A program made the translations under genes and the position numbers. This document shows, piece after piece, positions 49,321 through 61,900 of a stretch of DNA of 64,000 bases. Numbering within the stretch: position 1 is the stretch's first letter; each line of letters starts with the position of its first letter. The notes under the pieces are model-generated. The model saw only the letters and a list, made by a program, of their open reading frames with translations. It made no database searches and had not been told where the DNA came from. The stretch is taken from assembly GCA_003956705.1 (NCBI GenBank), contig QZCP01000050.1, positions 1 through 64,000 on the forward strand, read 5' to 3'. The DNA comes from Brevipalpus yothersi (Eukaryota; Arthropoda; Arachnida; Trombidiformes; Tenuipalpidae).

Positions 49321-50296
49321 TTCATTCAATCATGAAATTAACTCACCACCCCAAACAAGCTTGTAAGCGGTTGGTTTTGTTATTTCTCTTACAAATTGTT
49401 AACAACACCTTGACAGCTTGAGGAGATTTGCGGTTCAAATATACTCAGATCCTCCATTCTTCAGTACTTCTAAGTATTCTGGTAATATTTCAAGGAACCT
49501 TGTTCAATCAATTTGGAATTAGAATCGAATTAATGAATCTGATAAATGAAGAATAGGGCAACTTAAATTTTGAATCATAGCCTAGGAGTAAAAAATCAGA
49601 TTCAGATCATAATCTGAATCTAGAGAATCAGTTTTGAAGTCCATTATCAGAATTCATTTGAATTGAATGAGTTTCGAATTTGGAAAAAAAGCCATCTTCT
49701 TCGCAAATGAACAAAAAAGTAATTCTCTCGAAATGAACGGATCATACATTGACCAAAGCAGCTTTTTAGAGCATGTATTTTTTAAAGTCGTAGTGAGGAC
49801 AAGATGGAAAAAGTGACTTCAATTCATCAAAATTCCCCATGAAGTGAGTCCATATTGGATGAATTCTGTGCTTTTTGGGCCAAGTAGAAAGGAAAATGTT
49901 TATGAATTTTGGTTGCCTCCACATTACCTCAGCATGACACTCGAACAATCGAGTGGAGCGGTGTTTAAAGTCTAGTCCATTTCGGAGGAATTGAATCTTG
50001 GCTCATGAAAAGCAGTCTCACTATTCTATTCGCTTTTCGGCTTTTGGCCTCCCATCGACCACTGGTTTATATATCTAATTCTTTTTGTTAAACCAAACAC
50101 GAGCAAAGAGGCAGATAAGTTGCCCGCTAATGGGAGATGCAAATGGCCGGTGAAAGAAGAGCTCGCTCTTCAAATCAATATGATCAGATTTAATTCGCTT
50201 TCATCGATGAGCAAAGGTCAGTAATTTAGATCAACTAGTGAATAGAAATGTAGAGTAGAGAGCAGACCAGCGGGAAGGACAAGAGCAATGTGATTG
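49321..50296. repeat. ~970 bp duplicated segment, copy 2
   Basis: This is a direct-orientation copy of 19535-20503. It ends at the single N at 50297, the same relative point at which copy 1 ends at 20504. It is isolated from the rest of the calpain gene by about 27 kb. Confidence 0.9.
49347..49443 (-). pseudogene. Orphan, intact copy of calpain exon 2
   Basis: This 97 bp exon within copy 2 has a consensus GTGAGT donor and CTGAG acceptor and an open frame. It has CAA (49361-49363) where the gene's own exon has TAA. Its last bases (TG), joined to calpain exon 3, would give Leu-Gly-Cys, the usual calpain motif. No other calpain exon is found nearby, so here it is a fragment, unless the assembly has misplaced it. 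Confidence 0.65.
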
Positions 50297-50498
50297 NTAA
50301 TGGTAATAATATTGTGAGGGCTGGAGCGATGAAGACTGCAACCCTAATGGGATCCGATTCACTACTCTGGCAAACCTAGTTCATCACTTGGAATTGATGT
50401 TGTCCTATTGAAATGTACTGATAAAACCATCAAATCAGGCTTTTTTGCTTTCTCTCTCTTTATTCACCTGAATAGATGGCTCGAGTGGCTCATCTACA

Positions 50499-50522
50499 TC
50501 TCTCTCTTTCTTTCTCTTTCTT

Positions 50523-50565
<43 letters not shown>
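50499..50565. repeat. Compound (CT)n(CA)n microsatellite
   Basis: A CT-rich tract (with CTTTC interruptions) runs into about 30 bp of CA repeat, about 200 bp after copy 2. It parallels the array at 48823-48873. Confidence 0.92.
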
Positions 50566-50566
<1 letters not shown>

Positions 50567-51277
50567 TCTTTTGAGCCCAATCTAGTTGGCAAAATTTTGC
50601 CTCACGACTTGGCATGCAACCTCTAAATAAACCCATTCTAGATTTGTTCAACATTCGCTTAACCGCGCAATCAGAAGAAAAGTCTTTTCACATTGATTCA
50701 AAGGAACTTGTACCTAGCTGAAAACATGAAAGAGACTTATCGCTTATTAATTCGATGCTTACGGCTGCTCTCCAGAATATACACACGCTTCCACCTTGGC
50801 GCTAATTCATGATGAATATCTAACTTGTCTGGTGTGTGTGTGTGTATGTGTATATGTATGAAAGCGAAAAAGAGAGAGAAAGAGAAACAGAGAGTGAGTC
50901 CATTAAGAGAAGCTTAGTGGCTCTAATCTTTGCAACGACTATCCCCGAACCTTCACGATGGATGCTTTTGCCATCACGACAGCATCTCTCGCAGCCTCTG
51001 GATGAAGATTATCGGCAAGTCTGCAGGGAAGATGCAACTCGGGAGACACAAGCAAAAAGCCCGCCAAGGAATCGAACAGGACCCAGTCTCAACTTCAGAT
51101 TCACCATCTTTGCATCTCGACACTGAAGAGCGATAAATGCCCGATGAACCTTAATCATGATTTCATGATCTTTCACCGAAAGATCATCAAGCCAGTGTAT
51201 GTCACTCACTCATTAGAGCAATTCAATGGAGACTACTTTTCTCCATTCGCACAGAGGCAAAGTAACGTTTTCCCGCT

Positions 51278-51281
<4 letters not shown>

Positions 51282-51347
<66 letters not shown>
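51282..51347. repeat. (CT)n microsatellite
   Basis: This is a CT run of about 66 bp, the longest simple run in the HMX upstream region. Confidence 0.95.
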
Positions 51348-51348
<1 letters not shown>

Positions 51349-54300
51349 TCACTCACTTTTCTCTTATCTCTTTCCTTTATGTAGTCTGACCATTTTAGTC
51401 CATTGTTGTTATCCACTCATATTAGTCTCTCTGGTTACTTGATATCCACTCATTTCTGAAACAGTGCCTTGGGGAAAATGGAGATCGAAAATGTTTTATA
51501 TAGAAGATCATTTTGCACAAGATTGGAGAGAATCATGGGGAACAGAGGAAAGCTTTTGTATAAGTTATGTATGTGGCTGCCATGAGTAGGGATAAAGAAA
51601 TGAGTATAGAGATCGACAAAAACGAGTCAATAGAGAGACAATAATTACATATTGAATTGTTTCCAGAATGACCTGGATTCAAGCTCAATGATTACGTTCT
51701 GTTGAAAAAACTGGTGAGTGATTCTCGCTTGTCTATAGAAAGGAAGAGAAAAAGAGGAAATATTCTCCGGAGAAGCAAAACTAATAAAAGCCCGATAAAA
51801 ATTGTTAAAATCTACTTGGTAAAGTGGGAAAACCACAAGTTAAGAAAAGTGATATGAAGCTCTAAAAGTAGAGAAACAAGAGTAATGAACCAATTTTGTT
51901 CAATTTGAATGACTCCTCATGACTTATCGAAACCTTACACAGTGGAAGGAGATACTTGACAGTTTATAACGGATCATATTCTTCTCTTGATCAAGTTTTT
52001 TGCACCAAAAAGTGAGAAGTTCTCCTGTCCACTATTGGGTTTCTCCGTTTATTCGCCTCAATACATTCTGTGGCTTGACAAATGTCTTATCGAAATCGAA
52101 TGATTATCATTCAAAAGAGAGTTTATTTTCACCTAGTTGATATGATTTCAATTTGCTTGGATGATCAGCTTGGAAGAGATCGCATAATAAGCCCATAATA
52201 GTGTGCAAAAAAAAGTTCATCCCCAATAATGTTTGAATATATGTAGAGTTCGAAAAATCAACAATTATTGAGATATTATTGAATCCTTTCATGTGACCCA
52301 ATCAAACGATTAATTAATTCAAAAGATTGAGAATAAAGTACCACCGATCTCTTTTGAGTCAAAGTAACAATGTTTGGAGTTGCCTGTTCAAAAGAATCAA
52401 GCACTGCTTATGTTACATCACTCGAATGATGAGCAAACCTTGAGATAGGTTATCATTCCCTTTAATCGAGCTGAAAGCTGGTGAATGGATCAGGCATCAG
52501 GAGTTTTGTGAATCTTATTTGAATATTCCCTGCTACAATCTTATAGAGAATAAATTCAATCACCGTTGCGGAACAAAGCAGCAGCAGTAGATTAAATTGT
52601 ATTTCTTATGCTGATCCATCGTATTTGTATGCACATTACTTACTTTCTCCTCATCTTGTCTTACTCTTTTCTCCCTCTCTACTTACTCCTCTACTCTTTC
52701 TCCACAAATATGTGGTAATATTTATTTTTGTCATCCTTAACCTGGTTTGCATGCCATCTCAGGGAAAGAAGATTACGAATGATTCAATTTCAGGGTGAAC
52801 AAAGATGCAAAAGAGCTTGAAGAACCGAACTGCTAGGGTGAAAAAGGCTGTTTTCCATTGAAAGAATTGACAAAATTGTATTCTCTTGAGATGAAAATAA
52901 AATCAAAGATGCACAAATAATCAAACCAAAATCAAAACAGAAAGCAACTCACCCTCGCAATCGATTCAATTTTTGTTTCTGATTTATCTTCTTTATTCCC
53001 CTTTTTTTCAGCCGAGTGATTACAAGAATTTTATACTGTATCGCAACAATCGATCTACATGCTCTGGAGTGGCTCAGACATTTGGGTAAACTGAATTTCA
53101 TCAAAAAAATTCTGTTCTAACTTTTCGAAGGACTCATTCTAAAAGTTCAATACTATAACAGACTGAAAAAATTCGAAGTCGTCCTAAGTTACCTCGAACT
53201 TAACGATAAGAACTTTTCCAAAGAGCATGTGACTCCATCTGCTCAACCAGATAAAAGTAAAAGTGGAGTAATCGAAGTCGAATTTTTGTCCAAATAGATT
53301 ACGATTTATAACAATCTGAAGAGTAAAAAGAGAGAAGAATCTTCAAAAAATCTCGGAAAAATGAGTTTCGTGTTTGCTATTGAAACAGATCACGAGGAGC
53401 TAGATTTGTTATACAATTTCTAATGATTTCTTAAAATACAGGAAGGTAGTCTAAATAAAATTAGCCTTGATCAGCAGAACTTCAGCTTGCCAAGTAGAAT
53501 GGTCCTCTACTCATTATCTGAGATGATTCTGTTGAACCTGAATGAGTTCGCCTTCAGCCATCTCTCAAAAAAACCGATGAAGAGAGGTAAATTAAGATAA
53601 GTCGTGGAGGGTGATATAATAGTCTGAGCAAAGAAAATCCTCATACTCATGCAATAGCTGAAATGGAGATTTTATGAGCTTCTCCTTGAATATTTTTCAT
53701 TTCAAATTTTCTCGATATTTACTAAATTTCGTTAATACATGTATATTAAGTTGATAAATATTTTGGGCCAAAAATTGATCATCCGTGGCTTTATCATGAC
53801 CAATAAGATGACCGATATGCTTGCTGTTCTATGCATAAAGCGCTTCAAGACACGTCTCATGATCCGGTATCATAGCGACATCTTTGCACAATCAATGACC
53901 ACGAAATAAAACTTTGCTCGAGCTTCGATATCAACCATCTGTAGATTCTAACCACATCGATCACTTCATTTGTAATCAGGAGTGTAAAAATATTTATCAA
54001 TTCAGCCAAAAAACTATTGGAAATGCCACTGCTACAATCGATTAGCTCCAGGAGTAGAAACTTGGTTTTCTAATGCATAAATACATCTTACAAATTTTGA
54101 TTACCAATGCTACTGGTATTCCATAACGTGTTACGCAAACAAGAAGCGGGGAAAATCCAGTGGCAGCCTACTGATTGGCATCACTCACTAGTAACAATCA
54201 ACTCATGGAGCAACTTGATTGAAGATTCTCTTTTCTCATTCTCCCTCTTTCGGCCTCATAGTCCATGAAAATAGTATCACAAACTCTTCGATTCGCCATC

Positions 54301-54821
54301 AGAACTTTCGAAGTTCGACATCGAAATTCGGCCACAACATTTGATCATTTCCGATGTGCGATTGGTTATCGGGTCTGTGAGATGGCGCCAAGAGTGTGAA
54401 GAGTGTCCGCCTGAGGCCAAATTTCGGAGCGCTTCAATAATGGCTGGAAATTGCTTCTTTCTCAAGTCTTCTCAAGTGTCCTGAGTTGGAAGCTTTTCGA
54501 TAGCTTTGTGATAGCTTTGTGATAGCTTCTCGAGAATCGGACAGAAACTCCGCCTTTGGATGGGCTGTGACCAATAGCCGGTATGGCCCGGCCGCAAAAG
54601 TGGTTGCTCGCGGAGTTGACACCAAAATTAACTTGCTCGTGATGACCATCAATCTTGGGATGCTGCACGGACGAGACGAAAAATGAATATCGTGGTGAAG
54701 TGACAAAATTCTAAATATAATTTGTTAGAACATAACTGTTCATGTGTACAGTGGTGAAAAGTTCAATCATCGTCGATAATTGTCAATCTTATCATCAATC
54801 AGTGATTAAATTGATTCGAGA

Positions 54822-55953
54822 ATGTCTTTCTCAGTGAAGATCAGTTTCGATGGACGTCAAATTGTTTGGAAAAATGTGATTGCTTTTATTTTTCTTCACT
54901 CATCATTAATTTACGGAGCATTTCGACTATTCACCAGTCCACCATGGAAGACTATGTTGTTCGCCTTCGTTGTGGGCACCCATAGTGGATTGGGCATCAC
55001 AGCTGGTGCCCATCGACTATGGTCCCATCGAGCTTATAAAGCAAGATTACCTTTAAGAATATTTCTTGCCTTTCTTCAAACCATGGCAGGTCAGGTAAGC
55101 ATCATTCTCTGCAAAAAGAGAGGAAATCTTTTCATTTCTTTCTTCCTCTTCCCATTGACTCTCACCTTGTGAACTCTGTTAGAACTTACTTTTTGGTTCC
55201 CACTCTCTTTCGAAGTTGCCTCTGTTCTCATTCACTTACTTAGCTCTATGCACTTAGCTCTTTTTAACACCATTCTCATTGATGATTTGCTTCTTGACTG
55301 ATGCTCTTTAGAACGATATTTACGAATGGTGTCGAGACCATCGAGTGCACCACAAGTTTTCCGAAACTGATGCAGATCCACATAACGTTAATCGTGGCTT
55401 CTTTTTCGCTCACATGGGCTGGTTGTGTGTCAAAAAACATCCATCAGTGATCGAAAAGGGCCAAACAGTAGATTGTTCCGATCTCTTGGAAGATCCTGTG
55501 GTTCGATTTCAGAGGAAATTTTTCCTTCCATTAGCATTGATCTGTTGTATTCTATTGCCAACTTATTTGCCCACTATTCTTTGGAATGAATCAGTTTTTA
55601 CCGCTTTCATGATCGCTGGATTGGCACGTTATTGCATAAGTCTTCATTTGACGTGGCTGGTGAACAGTGCAGCCCATTGGTGGGGTAATAGGCCATATGA
55701 TCGATTCATTGGGGCTCGTGAAAATCATTATGTAGTTCTTGGAGCTTTAGGAGAAGGCTATCACAATTATCATCACACATTTCCATGGGATTATTCAACA
55801 AGTGAAATGGGCTGGAGATGGAACTACACAACATGCTTCATTAATCTGATGGCCAGTATCGGTCAAGCTTATAAGCTTCGAAAAGTTGCTCCAGAGGTGG
55901 TTCGAGATCGAATGAAGCGAACTGGAAGCCAACAAGATCTGGTATCTTCGTAG
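54822..55953 (+). CDS. Acyl-CoA Delta9-type fatty acid desaturase (SCD/desat family)
   Basis: This is a membrane di-iron enzyme of the ER that introduces a double bond into acyl-CoA using cytochrome b5. Two exons, 54822-55094 and 55312-55953, give 304 aa. All three His boxes are present: HRLWSH (about 62-67), HRVHH (about 99-103) and HNYHH (about 239-243). The NSAAHWWGNRPYD motif and the flanking EWCRDHR and GEGYHNYHHTFPWDYS are typical of stearoyl-CoA desaturases. Hydrophobic segments surround residues 18-60 and 150-200. An in-frame TAA lies 15 bp upstream of the ATG, so the N-terminus is short and lacks the usual ~40-residue leader. Regiospecificity (Delta9 or other) cannot be settled from sequence. 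Confidence 0.93.
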
Positions 55954-56279
55954 TCTACTATTGATTGCGAAATGTTCAAAATTTTCTAGATCATCTCCAT
56001 AGGGCTTTCCTTTATTAATGTTGACGCCATTACTAGTTCATGTCTTTTGTGCACCTTAATCACCCGAAAAATTTTCTCTCCCTTTTGACTGTTGGACAAG
56101 AAAAAAAAGATTTTTTACACCATAAAGTTGTTACAGCAAGGTTAAACAATGATTTTACTTTTTTAAGACAATTTATTCTTCTTCTTCTTCTCCTTCCTCC
56201 TCTTCATCTTCCATTCATCTTGCCTTAAAAAGCTGATGATAATGATGATAAGCGGAGAACAGAGAAAACATCGTACCGA

Positions 56280-56519
56280 ATGATAGTTTATACAAGATAT
56301 GCGGATGAAAAATTTCAATACAATCAACAAATCATGTTGCCATTAGGTCAAGTAGGGATGCTGTTTGTCTTCATCCTCATTGTTTTCCCATCCACTTCTT
56401 CAAGCAGCCAACTGATGCCTCAGCATGAAGACCCTCTTAGCCTCCCCCACTTGATCACTGATGCTTCTCCTGGCAACGATTCTTCTCATCATGAAGCTAT
56501 TGAGATGATGAAACAGTAA
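56280..56519 (+). CDS. Small open frame with signal-peptide-like start (doubtful)
   Basis: This 79-codon open frame contains a Met followed by a hydrophobic core (VGMLFVFILIVFP) and a polar, His/Ser-rich remainder. It has no Cys. It looks like a short secreted peptide, but it resembles no family I know. It ends in TAA, after which the same frame continues open for 32 codons (including LPVEQAKKVPGF). It may be chance, or part of the decayed gene just downstream. Confidence 0.15.
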   Translation: MIVYTRYADEKFQYNQQIMLPLGQVGMLFVFILIVFPSTSSSSQLMPQHEDPLSLPHLITDASPGNDSSHHEAIEMMKQ

Positions 56520-57029
56520 ATCACTGATCGAAAGAAGAAGAAAGTGGCTTGGCCTGGCCGCTTGCCTGTCGAGCAGGCCAAGAAAGTTCCTGGATTCGAA
56601 TCTATTCAAAGCATCACTTGAACTTTTGCCGATTCTAATCGTTACTTCTTCTCTTCCTATTCTATTCTTCACACACAACCAATATCGACTCATTCTATTC
56701 ACGTACATGATGATCCATTCGGTAGAGACCTGTTCACTTTCTAGCACACTGGACAAACTCTTTGTCAAAAGCTCATATAACACATTAGCAGTGATTCAAT
56801 CTGTTAAAAACTTGCTCAGATCAATACTGTTTACTTTCGAGAGCTTTTCCAAAACTCTCCGCTCTCAATGAAGCTGCTTTGAGCTGCATGCTTATGGATA
56901 GAAAGAGAGAGAGAGAGAAAAGAAAAATTTGGCAATTCTATCCTCGATTATTGGCACAGAGAATGAAAGGAATGATGAGCCTGTCTTATTGTTTAAATCC
57001 ACTTAAGCTCTTTCGCACAAAGCCAGGTT

Positions 57030-58640
57030 GAGAGCACAGGTTTGAAGAGCTGATGGAAGAGTTGGTCAATTATCAAAATGAGGGAAAACTAGTCCTCAGA
57101 TGGGAATAAGGTTGCTAAGGAATGGTCATGATTGGTCGCAAGATTTACTTCTCTTTTCTTCAATCATTTGACGCACTTAGCTCTTAGATTCTCAATTCTG
57201 TGGTTAAAAAATCGTTTTCTAGCCGACAGGTAGCCCACTGATGCAGCCAAAATTCACCTTCCAGGCCAGATTGTCCTTGAAGACGAGTAGCTCGATTATC
57301 TCCAATTTTTTGGGCAATATTGTGCGTATTTGAAGGAAATGATGGCTGAAGAAAACATTGAACCAATTTTACGCCTGGTGAATGCAATAATCATTCCAAT
57401 GTGAGCATGAAAGAGTGAAATAACAAAGTTTCAATCATCCTTAGAGTCATAGATTTTTATCTATTTCCAGAACTATGGGATTTTCCCATCAAGGTAAAAC
57501 CAATGATCAAGAATACTTTGTTGCTCAATTAAAGCAATTTGTCTATCAATTGATTGACACTTTGCTCAACTGTTGAGTGAAAGTTGGTGGTGTTGAGGAG
57601 CGTATAAGATTAGGAGAAACGAACAAGTAAGAACAATTGATTTTTGCAACATGTTATCCTACTCAGAGGTTCCGGCAACATCTTAAAGCATGTTACTCTC
57701 TTCAGGCCATTGATTGACATATACCACCGTGTATTCAGTTGCATTATACTCACTTCAGGATGGAATCGCGGCAAGATGCAGCAATTAGGTCGCTTTTTGT
57801 TATTCTTACTTGCGATGCTTAGTGGGCCACCTTAAAACCTCATGCGTGCTTGTGGACTTGGATTGCTTGATATTGCTCCTGAACAAATGAATATCTTTCA
57901 CTATCATTTAGCACCTCCATTTCTTCCCCAATCTGCTTTTCATGAGAATTTCCGTTTGATAACCGAACGCTCGAGAATACCAGTGAAAAAAAGCTGAAAG
58001 CAAAATCTTATGTAAACTCAAGCTTCTCCAATGTATTGTTGAACAATTAGTTCATGGCTATGAAAATGCGATTAAATAATAATAACTTCCACTTAGTATC
58101 TTATTTCTTCTGCCCTCTCCAATTTTATGAAAAGAGAGAGAGGGGAAGGGAGAATTAGGTCACTATTGAGGTAATCTCTTCCAATTGAATCTCCTTTTTT
58201 AGAAAAGAATCAGAATTATCAAATTACGAACAGAGAAAGCCAAAGAACTTCGCAATTTTTCTCGAAAAACTGAGGGTCACTGATGAATTTCTGGTGCATT
58301 ATGGCTTGTTTATCAAGACCAGTTCCATATCTAATCGGATTACCTGACCCTTTTATGACCACCCACTGGCTATTGCTGACCAGTACCCTCAAACTTCCTT
58401 CACTTGATGGGGTGAAGATCAATTCGATCCACAAACAGTCCGAATTCAGTTTTCATCGATTTCAAATGCTACCAAAATTTGATGTCAAGGAAGGAAGATC
58501 ATGAAATTATTCCCTTCTGTAAATATTTATTCAATTCCAGTAGGAAATTCATTTCATGAGAAAAAATTTCATCCAACGCGAAGTCCAAGAATTCGAGAAT
58601 GCTAGTCACAGCTGAAAATGAATTGTTGTCAATAAGATGT
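57030..58640 (+). pseudogene. Possible decayed CNOT1 (Not1) C-terminal region
   Basis: Short plus-strand stretches, interrupted by in-frame stops and frame changes, resemble the C-terminal part of CNOT1 in the right order. They are: FFGQYCAYLKEM ... IEPILRLV near 57305-57385; AQLKQFVYQLIDTLLN near 57520-57570; IYHRVFSC ... MQQLGRFLLFLLAM near 57719-57820; FHYHLAPPFLP ... SAFHENFRL near 57895-57955 (CNOT1 has SAFPRNMRL); GLPDPF ... LKLPSLDGVKIN near 58340-58425 (CNOT1 has RLPDPF, NLKVDML); TRSP near 58580. Stops lie near 57288, 57573, 57832 and 57995. Identity is low and was judged from memory. This may be a decayed duplicate or chance. CNOT1 proper is a scaffold of the CCR4-NOT deadenylase. 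Confidence 0.33.
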
Positions 58641-58985
58641 TGAGTAGATCTCACGACTATTGAGCTCGATCAGAACGAACTTGCATGGATGAGACATTCT
58701 TCGAAAACAGTTCAGATGGAGGATTTCAAGTTTGTGTCTCGCCCATCACTTCGGTGGGTGGCCTGAACGAGGCGGAAGAAGCCATGAGAGCGCCAAAATG
58801 AATTATCGATTTGTCATAAGATCAACAGAGTGGATGTGGTAGTGCAAGTGCGAGTGCGTCGATTGGGCTAAGGACTTTTCATGTTATCCTGGTTCGAGGA
58901 GCCGGAAATAAGAAACTCAAGTGATCGAGCTGTGATGAGATAGCTAACTCGATTAACACATCCACTATCGAAGAGTTTGATCGAC

Positions 58986-61900
58986 ATGTCTTGGAAGATA
59001 GAAGATTCTGATAGTGTTCAACAATATCGTCACCGTGTTTCAGCCCTTTTATTTGTTCAAGGTGTTCTTCGTATACTTTCTTCCACATGGTTTCGAACTG
59101 CTTTAGTAGTCACAGGATTGCTATTCGTACTCGTGAGAAAGTATATCAAATGGAGAAGAGTTGTGAATCTCATCGAAAAGATTCCTGGGCCACCGTGTCA
59201 TTGGCTTTTGGGACATGCAAATTTAGTTTTGGACTTGGATAAGGTCAGGTTTCCCCATGGAACCTATGTATGTGAGTAAATTTCCTTTTTTATAAATTTT
59301 GTCTACAGTAAAGTAACCAAAATTTCACCATAAGGCTTGAAAATAGAATTCTAGTGGTTCGCAATTTTTGTATACTTTAAACTTTTCATTACTTTCACTC
59401 ATTGTGAGGAAAATGAATTTATATTTAAAAGTTTTGCATGGAGATGTAAACTTGTACATTTTTCGTAGATCTGATTGACATTCCCAATTTCTTTTGCTTG
59501 TTAGGAAACTTCTATCGATGAACAATTCTCTGTACAACTTTACTATACTTTATTTTCGTGAGTTGCTTTTCAATCATCGCAGTCCCTTATCCTATTTCCA
59601 TGCCTCTAATTTTGACATAAGAATGAATCATCGACCCAAAATTGAGAAAAAGATTGATTCATTTATAAAGACCGACTTACCATAATACGATTTGAACAGT
59701 GACTATTAGACATTCTCTTTTGTGTTCTTTGTACATCAATCGGTGATATCATTTAGAGATAGAAATGTATTAATATCAATGAGCTAGCGATTAGCTCATC
59801 CAATGGTTATTGAACCAGTCTGATAATTTTGCCGACTTATTTTTTTGAATCTTGATCGATTGAAAATTGCTCTGCACCATCGAATCAATTCACAACTAGG
59901 CTTTACTTCACACATGTATTTTTTATATCTCAGAATTTTTTAGAACCAAACCGATTTCAAAAGCGCAAAAATACGGTAATACGATAATACTAAAATTGAT
60001 AAATTGAGATTTATTGACTTTTACTGAGAGATTTCAGGGAAAAATAAGTCTATCAAAATTGCTCACCGATAAAAAAGATCTTATTATTATTAAATCAGGA
60101 TCAGGAAGGAAGTTTGCCCTTTTTTGCTGAATTTTATCAATTTTATGCATGAAAATATATATTATATAATCTTATTTTCTCTTATTGAAAAAAGTGATAA
60201 GAGAGCCGGAAGAATATTGTTCAAAAGGGATTTTTTAAAAAAAGAAAGAAATTGGCCCCTGATAGATGGATCAACTGGAAATTCAATAGGAAAATTATAT
60301 TTTATAACTTTTGTTTCACTTGATTCTAATTTATGACTGTTTCATCTGGAAGGAGATATATTTAAATTTCTCAAAAATGAGAAAATTCATTTTATGTCCA
60401 AGTGCTGTCAAGGATATGGATTTGTGATGATTATTGAAATTCAAATAGATTATTTAATGCGAAATCGTTGAAAAAAGTTCCTCGAAGTTCCTTGAAAGAA
60501 AAAAAAAGTTATCTTCTAATTTGCCTCAACGATGTTTGAGTTTGATTTTGGAGATTTTTGAGCAAACAGCTACTTGAAATCTCTTATTGCAAATTCATCG
60601 ACACAATAATTTCAGTTACACTGTTTTTTCAGTAATTTATCAGATGCTGGCATCAACTCCTCTTATTTATGGTAAGGAAAGAATTTGTCGAATGTGGCTT
60701 GGACTAAGACCGTTTGTTTTACTTTTCACACCTGAATCTGTTGAGGTGAGAGGACAAGCATGTACAAAATTTGGATCATCATATTCACTTATCTTTTCAT
60801 TCCCTTTCAGACAATACTCACGAGCACTGTACTCACTGATAAGGCTAACGAATATGATTTCTTGAAACCTTGGCTCGGAGAAGGCTTAGTGACTAGTAAT
60901 AGGAACAAGTGGAAGATGAGGAGGAAAATTCTAACTCCAGCCTTTCATTTTCGAATTTTGAACGACTTCTTGCCCATCATAAATGAACATGCGAATGTTT
61001 TGGTGGAAAATTTGAAACTTATCACCGAAGAAAGTCAGTCCAGTCCAATTGATATTGTTCAACACATGACACTTTGTACTCTGGATGTCATATGTGACAC
61101 TGCAATGGGAATCAAAGTTCATGGACAGGAAAATGAATCAGAGTATGTCAACTGTCTCCACCAAGTGAGCGAGCTAATTTTGGAAAGATTGACCAGGCCA
61201 TGGTTGTGGCCAAACTTCATTTTTGCCTACTCAAAACAAGGACGGAAATTCAAACGATGTCTAAAAGTGATGAAAGATTTCACCATGAGTGTAATCAAGG
61301 AGCGTAAGGAGGAATGGATTAGTAGACAAAAACTGAAATCCATTCAAAACAGCAATAAAGATTCTGAAAGTGAAACTTCCCAAAAAGAGTCTGGAATATT
61401 TTCCTCTGACCGCAAGCGTATGGCATTCTTGGACCTTCTCTTAGAGCATCATCTCGATAACAATCATTTAACTCTAGAGGATGTTCGTGAAGAAGTGGAT
61501 ACGTTCATGTTCGCTGTAAGATTTGCCAAAATTATCGATTTTTTTTCATCTTATCGAGATGGCAATTGTTCATATCAAAATTATATCTCATCAAACAGGG
61601 GCATGATACTACAGCAATGGCTATCAGTTGGACGCTTTACATGCTTGGTTTGCACAAGGATGTACAGGAAAAAGTTCGAAAGGAAGTCGATGAGATATTG
61701 GACGCTGATAGTGATCAGATAGGTTTGCAATTTACTGCAGATCAGCTGAAGGAAATGAGATATCTCGATTGTGTATTGAAAGAAATTCAAAGAATTTATC
61801 CAACAGCTCCTTTCATTGGACGAGAACTCTGTGAAGATACTGTGATTGGTAAGCTGTAAATGAAAATCTGTTTCATCACTAGATTATCTGTTAACGTTTA

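Larger units (their letters stand above)
45405..54821. other. 9.4 kb gene-free region upstream of HMX
   Basis: I recognise no protein-coding or RNA gene apart from the orphan calpain exon at 49347-49443. The region is rich in GA/CT and CA microsatellites and contains duplicated copy 2. The part near 45405 should hold the HMX promoter and 5' UTR. The last ~300 bp (GC-richer at 54570-54630) should hold the desaturase promoter. A 12 bp tandem triplication (GATAGCTTTGTG) lies at about 54498-54530. Confidence 0.5.

Noticed and set aside
54277..54706. Minus-strand frames upstream of the desaturase
   Set aside because: Composition follows a locally GC-richer promoter-like stretch and a short tandem repeat. 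No protein similarity is seen.
56530..56600. GC-richer stem-like stretch with GGATTCGAATCT considered as a tRNA gene
   Set aside because: The B-box is imperfect, and no A-box, anticodon stem or acceptor stem can be placed at tRNA spacing.
58219..58434. Minus-strand frame with RVLVSN ... MHQKF resembling the HKD motif of phospholipase D
   Set aside because: Only one half-motif fits, the Asp and the Gly-Ser/Asn-Trp parts are missing, and no splice model keeps phase. The plus strand of the same stretch gives a better-ordered match (LPDPF block).
59325..60336. Several 60-70 codon frames in the P450 first intron
   Set aside because: They are AT-driven open frames on both strands without family resemblance. 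The P450 exons join across the intron in phase.
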